This document shows, one piece after another, positions 57,769 through 62,831 of a stretch of 62,831 nt of DNA. The stretch comes from Planoprotostelium fungivorum (taxonomy: Eukaryota > Evosea > Variosea > Cavosteliida > Cavosteliaceae), in NCBI GenBank assembly GCA_003024175.1, contig MDYQ01000166.1, positions 1-62,831 of the forward strand, given 5' to 3'. The notes beneath the pieces are model-generated. The model was not told the DNA's origin. It did not search any database and was given only the letters and a program-made list of their open reading frames with translations. The translations under genes were made by a program, and so were the position numbers. Numbering within the stretch: the first letter of the stretch is position 1; each line of letters opens with the position of its first letter.

Positions 57769-59063
57769 ATGCCAGAGATCGCAGAGGTGCACCGTGCGGC
57801 AACAGTCGTATCCAACATTGGCAAAGGAAGGAAGATTGGCTCTTGCGAGACGTTTCCTGATGACATCGTCTTCTGTGGTGGAACAGATCACCTCGCCTTC
57901 AAAGAGAATGTGACAGGAAGAGAGGTGATTGACGTCAAAAGGCACGGAAAATACTTCTGGCTGGTTTTGAGTGGCGGAATCAATGCACTCCTTCACTTGG
58001 GTATGACTGGTATAGTACAGGTGCTGTTCTCTGACTCTCCTCTCGTTCATCATCTCTCAGGTCAAAGGAGAAGAGGCCTTGTACTACAGAAAGAAATCCA
58101 AGGACGGAGAAGAATGGCCACCCAAGTGAGTGAAACACTTCGCTGTACGTCGCGCGCATCCTGAGCATATGATTCCAGATGGAGCAAGTTCATCATGACG
58201 TTCGGAGAAGGAGAAGAAGAGAAGTCGATAGCATTCAGAGACCCTCGACGTCTGGCACGGATACGCATCGTGCGTGGCGATGTCTCCGGATGTGATCCCG
58301 TTCGATCACTTGGATTCGATCCCATCAACAACATGCCTTCCTTTGATCAATATCTTCCCTCTGTCACAAATAGAGCCTGCCCAATCAAAGCTCTCCTGTT
58401 GGATCAGAAATTTAACGCAGGTCTGTTCATACGAGATAGCGCATCCTATACAAGCACACATACGCACCGCACACATGATGACGAGACTAATGGGGGTGCA
58501 GGTGTCGGGAATTGGGTGGCAGACGAGATCTTGTACCACTCTGCGATCCATCCAGAGAGGAGGGCCAATAGTTTATCTGAGGAGGAGGTGCAGAGGCTGT
58601 ACGACAGCACCCTGTACGTCTGTCGTTTAGCCGTCGAGTGTCTCGCTGATCATTTTAAATTTCCGAGTCATTGGTTGTTCATGAAGCGATGGGGGAAAGG
58701 GAAGAAGGGGGATCAGAAGTGGAAGGGAGAGGTGAGATGAAAGAGAGGAGGGTTGTGATGGTGTCAGGTGAAAGACCAAGTTGGGCTGACACAGATCGTG
58801 ATGAAAGATGGTTCTGTGGGAGACATCAGATGGGTTACTGTTGGTGGAAGGACCAGTGCCTACGTTGTGCAGGTATTCAACACATTGTTCATTCTCATTT
58901 GGTAACACCCGACAAGGTACAAAAATTGGAAGGAGAAGAGAAAGGAGAGGGAGAGGATGATGGGGACGAGGAAGAAGAAGAGGAAGAAGAGAAGAACGAT
59001 AAGAGGAAGAGGCCCGACAAGACAAAAAAGACCACAAAGAAGCCACGAAAATCAAAAGAGTAA
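57769..59063 (+). CDS. FPG1: Formamidopyrimidine-DNA glycosylase, plant/fungal type
   Basis: Begins MPEIAEVHRAAT: Pro2 is the catalytic nucleophile and Glu3 the general acid of the Fpg/Nei family, which excises oxidised purines. LLHLGMTG and FRDPRRLARI fit the N-terminal sandwich. The H2TH module reads GVGNWVADEILYHSAIHPE after an intron. Instead of a zinc finger, the exons DGSVGDIRWVTVGGRTSAYV supply the zinc-less finger seen in plant and fungal enzymes. A long acidic then Lys-rich tail (KRKRPDKTKKTTKKPRK) follows, probably for nuclear location or DNA binding. Confidence 0.92.
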
Positions 59064-59218
59064 AACCTGCTGTGAATCTCAAATTAACTTAAAGCTGTTG
59101 TGTTTTGTGCTCGCACATTCGCTACTTTCCGCTAATTTCGCGTGCGCCCGTCAATTTGACAGAAGAATGATGTCGAACTCACTCGTGAATTATTCTTCGG
59201 GGTACAACAACAACAACC

Positions 59219-59910
59219 ATGGCTATCGAAAAACAGACCATTCTCATCTGCAGCGTCCTTATCTTCATCGGAGGTCTCATCTCCCTCGGAGAGACCGGCT
59301 GGAGTATCTCATACCTCAGAAGCAGCTCTATAATCTACAGCATCATACCTGGTTTTGTACTCTTAATTGCGGGAACGGTTGGTATTCTTGCTGCTCAAAA
59401 GGAGAGCCCCTCTCTTGCCAGAGCCGTGAGTCCATTTCATCTTCCATGGTCGATACTTACCTTGTCCAGTATTTCTTCCTCCTCCTCGCTTACATCCTCG
59501 TCAACATCATCGTTAGCGTCATCAACTTTATCCGCGTTGGAGAGCTCGTGGAGAGTCTGTGCGACGGATTCAGCTCCAGTTCAGATGAATACAACAATTG
59601 CATGGAAACTTACAAGAGCTCCATGTCTGTCGGCTGGGGAATCGGAATCGGAATCAGTGTGGTGATCTGCGGAGCCTGTGCCTTCTGTGCCTTCTCCTTC
59701 TGGAAGGGTCTGAGAGAGAACTGTTACATCGTCGACGGCTACACCACCGCTCCCGTCTACGGTGCAACCCCCACTTACGCTGCACACGGACAGCCCGCAC
59801 CCTACGGACAACCTGCCTACGGACAGCCTGCACCCTACGGACAGCCTGTCTATGGACAACCTGCACCCTACGGACAACCTGCGTATACTGATGTCCACCA
59901 GAAGGTTTAA
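59219..59910 (+). CDS. Four-span membrane protein with PYGQP-repeat tail
   Basis: Two exons (59219-59425, 59470-59910) give 215 residues. Four hydrophobic spans (ILICSVLIFIGGLISLG, IPGFVLLIAGTVGILAA, FFLLLAYILVNIIVSVINFI, GIGIGISVVICGACAFCAF) suggest a tetraspan topology. Two cysteines sit in the loop between spans three and four (SLCDGF, NNCMET). The cytosolic tail has PAPYGQPA/PVYGQP repeats. It is not a canonical tetraspanin because the loop is short and lacks CCG. Confidence 0.75.
59790..59890 (+). repeat. PYGQP coding tandem repeat
   Basis: The coding sequence repeats near-identical CCCTACGGACAACCTGC-like units about five times, encoding alternating APYGQP and AYGQP/VYGQP blocks. Such Gly/Tyr/Gln/Pro repeats are common in cytosolic tails of unicellular eukaryotes. 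Confidence 0.85.
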
Positions 59911-60218
59911 GGAGATCTACATAAATAGTGGAATATTCTTTTCGTTTCGTCTTGTCACACGAATACAATCTGACGAGGCAGGGAACAACTTGGCGCTAAC
60001 CAAAATGAAGATGAGGTGAATGGGTCGACTGGTGAAGAAAGCAGATGGTGGACGAATTGATGTGGATAAGCGATGGTGAGTGAGATGAGATCGTAAGGTT
60101 CACAACGAAGAGGTAAGAGATGTATGTATGATGGTTGAGAAGTGCATGTTTAAGCCAGAAATAAAATTAGATTTATTCTTGAAATTTACAACGCGGCATT
60201 CGCAATTTTTTACTGCAT
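59911..60218. other. Intergenic region
   Basis: About 308 bp between the tetraspan gene stop and the methyltransferase start. A possible poly(A) signal AATAAA occurs near 60161. No gene or RNA is recognised. Confidence 0.4.
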
Positions 60219-61344
60219 TTGCTTGGGCGTGCTTTCTTGGACACAGGTGCAGATCATGATGACATAGAAAGATATTTAAATCAACAGATGGATTACACGA
60301 GAAAAGAGTTTGATCCGCCCTTGGTGACGAGAGGATTCTTCCCAGACTCAGAGGAAGAAAACGATCCTTCCACCTTGAATGATGAGACTGAGCAGAAATC
60401 CTTTTCCATCGGGGGCGAGGTGATGACGAAATCTGTGTGATCGGCTCTGAGGCCTCGATAGACTTTGATGATCCGAGAGTTTGCCTTCTCTCCAACAAAC
60501 GCCAATTTCGTGTGGCCGAATAATGGAGCCGTGGCGTCTTTCATCACTGATCACCAATCTGCCTTCGAGGGAAGAAATATTCTTGAGCTCGGTAGTGGAA
60601 CAGGTGATCCACCGACGCAAATGGGATTTCCGATCTGATCGTATGGTAGGTGTTCTAAGTATCATACTGCGGCGAAAGGGCTTCGCTGTGGTCTCCAGTG
60701 ACTTTTCAGACGCAGAGCAACAGATATCAAGTAACATCGAGCACAATTGTGAGGTCAACTCTGTCGATGGTGTATCTTTCCATCACCACGTTCCCCACAC
60801 CTGGGGCAACCCTTTTCCTTGGGCGAGGTACTATTTTCCCTCTCCATCCAATCTCATGCATCGACATCACGAGAGGTGACGCTAGATAGGTACCACCAAG
60901 AGAGAGAATCACTGGTCGAAGAGATGAGCGCTCAGGCCACGCCACTGAAACTCCCTACGACAGAGAGACTGGACGTGTTGGTTGCCACAGATATCCTCAT
61001 CTACGTGGAGCAATACCAATCTCTCGTGGGCACCGTCGTCGAGCTCCTCAAGAGAGCTCACTTCAGCTCCCCCGCACCATCCAGGAAATGTATGCTGAAC
61101 GGAAATGGTGAGACAGTCGTGCTTCTGTGTCATCATCGATGAAACCACATAAGACATGTTGGGTGTAGCAAGAGGCTGATGAGAGACAGCGGTATCTTAT
61201 CCGTTCTTCCTGATGAACATTGGACGGCGGTTAGACACGACACCTCGGTTCATCGAGATGATGAATTCTGCCGGTTTCAAATGCACACATTTGGGGAAGA
61301 TGTTGTATGTCTTTGAGAATCAGGACTCCTCGCTTGATGAATAA
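60219..61344 (+). CDS. METTL21-type protein methyltransferase
   Basis: Several exons; start at 60219, or ATG 60288 in the same frame. MIREFAFSPTNANFVWPNNG is the typical N-terminal lead of the METTL21/EFM lysine methyltransferase group. Motif I is NILELGSGTG, followed after an intron by FAVVSSDFS, then PHTWGNPFPW and LVATDILIYVEQY, the (D/E)xxxY-type motif at the end of strand 4. The last exons give FFLMNIGRRLDTTPRF and FKCTHLGKMLYVFE. It probably methylates a lysine of a translation factor or chaperone. The substrate is not readable from sequence. Confidence 0.8.
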
Positions 61345-61591
61345 ATTCATAGACAAAGATCTCAGCTCTTGTTTGAAAAGAAGCATTCGAACGGACTTGT
61401 GAGTATTTCCACCAATTGGTAGCAGGGAAAACAGAAAGCACCAACCTTTGGAATGGACCCGAGCGTGAGGAGGTGACATCCAGAGGACGGAGAGAGGGAG
61501 AAGAGAGGTATTACTTATCCAGCGAACGAGCACACACCAACTCACGTTCACAAGTCACGACGTATACACTGCCACGCCTACCATCTCAACC

Positions 61592-62542
61592 ATGAAACCT
61601 ACTCTTATATTATTTGCACTTATAGCCGCATGCGCTGCGGCACCGTGTGTCATCTCAGAAGGCCACTGTCCTTTTCCGGCTGCCTACTTTGATTTCAATG
61701 ATGCCAGTATTATCGCTCTCAACTCTACGACTCTCAATTTCAACGCTGACATTCAGGCTTCTGTCAACGCTGCCACCTCCATCATCGGGGTGGAAGGTCT
61801 CGGTCTCAGTCTCGCCGCTTCTGCTCGTGCTGGTGTCAGAGCGAAAGCCGCTCTCAGAGTGTCTGCCAACTTTACTCTCTCCTCTTGGATCAACGTCCAG
61901 TCGGTCAACAGCGCATCCCTCACCATCGCCTCCACCTTCAACAGAAACGTGGGATGGGATGCCACTTATCACCCCTCTCTGGACACTCTTGTCTTCACTG
62001 GATCGAACGGTCCCTCTACCCTCTTCATGGGAGTCGGTGTGTATTTCTCTTCAATCTCAAACTCAAGTGCGGCAGGTGTCAATATCCAGGCTTGGACTCA
62101 CGTCGCTGTCGCAGTCAATGAGGTATCAGTCAGCCTTTACATCAATGGAAAGCTCTTCGGCGTCAAGCCCCTCGTCGGACCCTGTGTTGCCTCTCCATTG
62201 GCTCTCAGCATCGGCATCCAGGCATCCGTCGCAGCCAGAGCTAACTCTTTCATCGACGAAGTTGCCATCTTCGACATCACACTCTCCTTCGATCAGATCT
62301 CTGCGTGGGGATCTTGGTTCAAGATCTGCTCAGTCAAGAGTGAGCCATTTCTCGGTGACAGGGGCTGATCTTGCACAGCTCGCAAGCCTGAAGGAGGATC
62401 ACACGTGACACCCACGAAGGGATGCTCGTTCTGTGCTCAACCACCCACCCCTCCTCCGTGCCCCTTTGGAACTGGCCCCGATTCCCCCTGCTTCAGACCT
62501 CCTCCACCTGCCACCACGTATGACAACACCCCCTCCAAGTAA
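61592..62542 (+). CDS. Secreted LamG/concanavalin-like protein with Cys/Pro-rich tail
   Basis: Two exons (61592-62339, 62379-62542) give 303 residues. A signal peptide (MKPTLILFALIAACAAA) precedes a jellyroll-like domain: FTLSSWINVQS, AWTHVAVAV, SLYINGKLFG and FIDEVAIFDITLS are the usual strand motifs of LamG-like folds, which bind carbohydrate or protein. The tail after the intron is Pro- and Cys-rich (GCSFCAQPPTPPPCPFGTG, DSPCFRPPPPA). It is probably extracellular or cell-surface. Confidence 0.8.
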
Positions 62543-62649
62543 TAATATGATATGATCTGTACTCCTACTGTCTCATTGTTGTTTGCTGTTTGTTTCGTTT
62601 GAATTGCCGAGAGGGCGGGAGTTCACAAAAACGGAGAGCCACAACCGCC

Positions 62650-62831
62650 ATGGATGATTTCCATACACCGCTCTCTAGTTCAGCCATGGACAGGGATGCA
62701 CTATACACTCAGTACCTCATCTCCAAATATAGCAAGCGCAGATCATCTACGCCCGGACAAGATGAATCGATTCGATGGTCGTCTCTTAATCAATCTCCTA
62801 CCAAATCGAGAGATTCATACTCAATTAGCCC
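62650..62831 (+). CDS. Start of an unidentified gene (runs off the window)
   Basis: ATG 62650 in a CCGCCATGG context opens a frame through the window end. The first 60 residues are polar and Ser-rich, with a basic KYSKRRSSTP cluster. No family is recognised. Confidence 0.6.
   Translation, partial: MDDFHTPLSSSAMDRDALYTQYLISKYSKRRSSTPGQDESIRWSSLNQSPTKSRDSYSIS

Noticed and set aside
61655-61972. Minus-strand frame of 105 codons
   Set aside because: Antisense to the secreted LamG-like exon, which has a signal peptide and domain motifs.

Overview
The window is nuclear DNA of a gene-dense, intron-rich unicellular eukaryote. Nearly every gene is cut by very short GT-AG introns (mostly about 25-110 nt), TAA, TAG and TGA all act as stops, and there are Pol III genes (tRNA-Thr, 5S rRNA) plus plainly eukaryotic families: VPS45, TBC1D20, ALKBH8, PEDS1/TMEM189, a G-protein gamma subunit, F-box proteins and plant/fungal-type FPG. 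The mixture fits a free-living amoebozoan or similar protist, but the species is a guess.

The dominant structure is a giant inverted repeat. Bases 1-24379 are mirrored by 26816-51513, around a unique spacer of about 2.4 kb (24380-26815). Almost every reading frame in the left arm recurs on the opposite strand in the right arm with the same translation. The arms differ only in a few patches, three of which surround the tRNA-Thr genes and the 5S gene. The left arm reaches base 1 inside VPS45, so its outer end lies outside the window.

Each arm carries, from outside to inside: VPS45 (only its first codons on the left), PEDS1, an aquaporin, tRNA-Thr, an F-box protein with an acidic tail, TBC1D20, a GGCT-like enzyme, a second tRNA-Thr, a SNF2-family ATPase, 5S rRNA, a small Cys-rich secreted protein, prolyl oligopeptidase, ALKBH8, a dihydrodiol-dehydrogenase-like oxidoreductase, an F-box protein with many membrane spans, an unresolved hydrophilic gene and a paladin-like phosphatase. 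The spacer has three small orphan genes, plus a reading frame that crosses its junction with the right arm.

From 51514 to 62831 the sequence is single copy: the rest of VPS45, a 65-residue G-gamma gene, an EF-hand protein with a long disordered tail, a purple-acid-phosphatase-like metallophosphoesterase divergent from FPG, a four-span membrane protein with PYGQP repeats, a METTL21-type methyltransferase, a secreted LamG-like protein and the start of one more gene. These are mostly independent housekeeping genes packed as divergent pairs with 68-130 bp between start codons or as tightly spaced convergent pairs. They do not form a pathway; the biology of interest is the palindrome and the gene-level differences between its arms.
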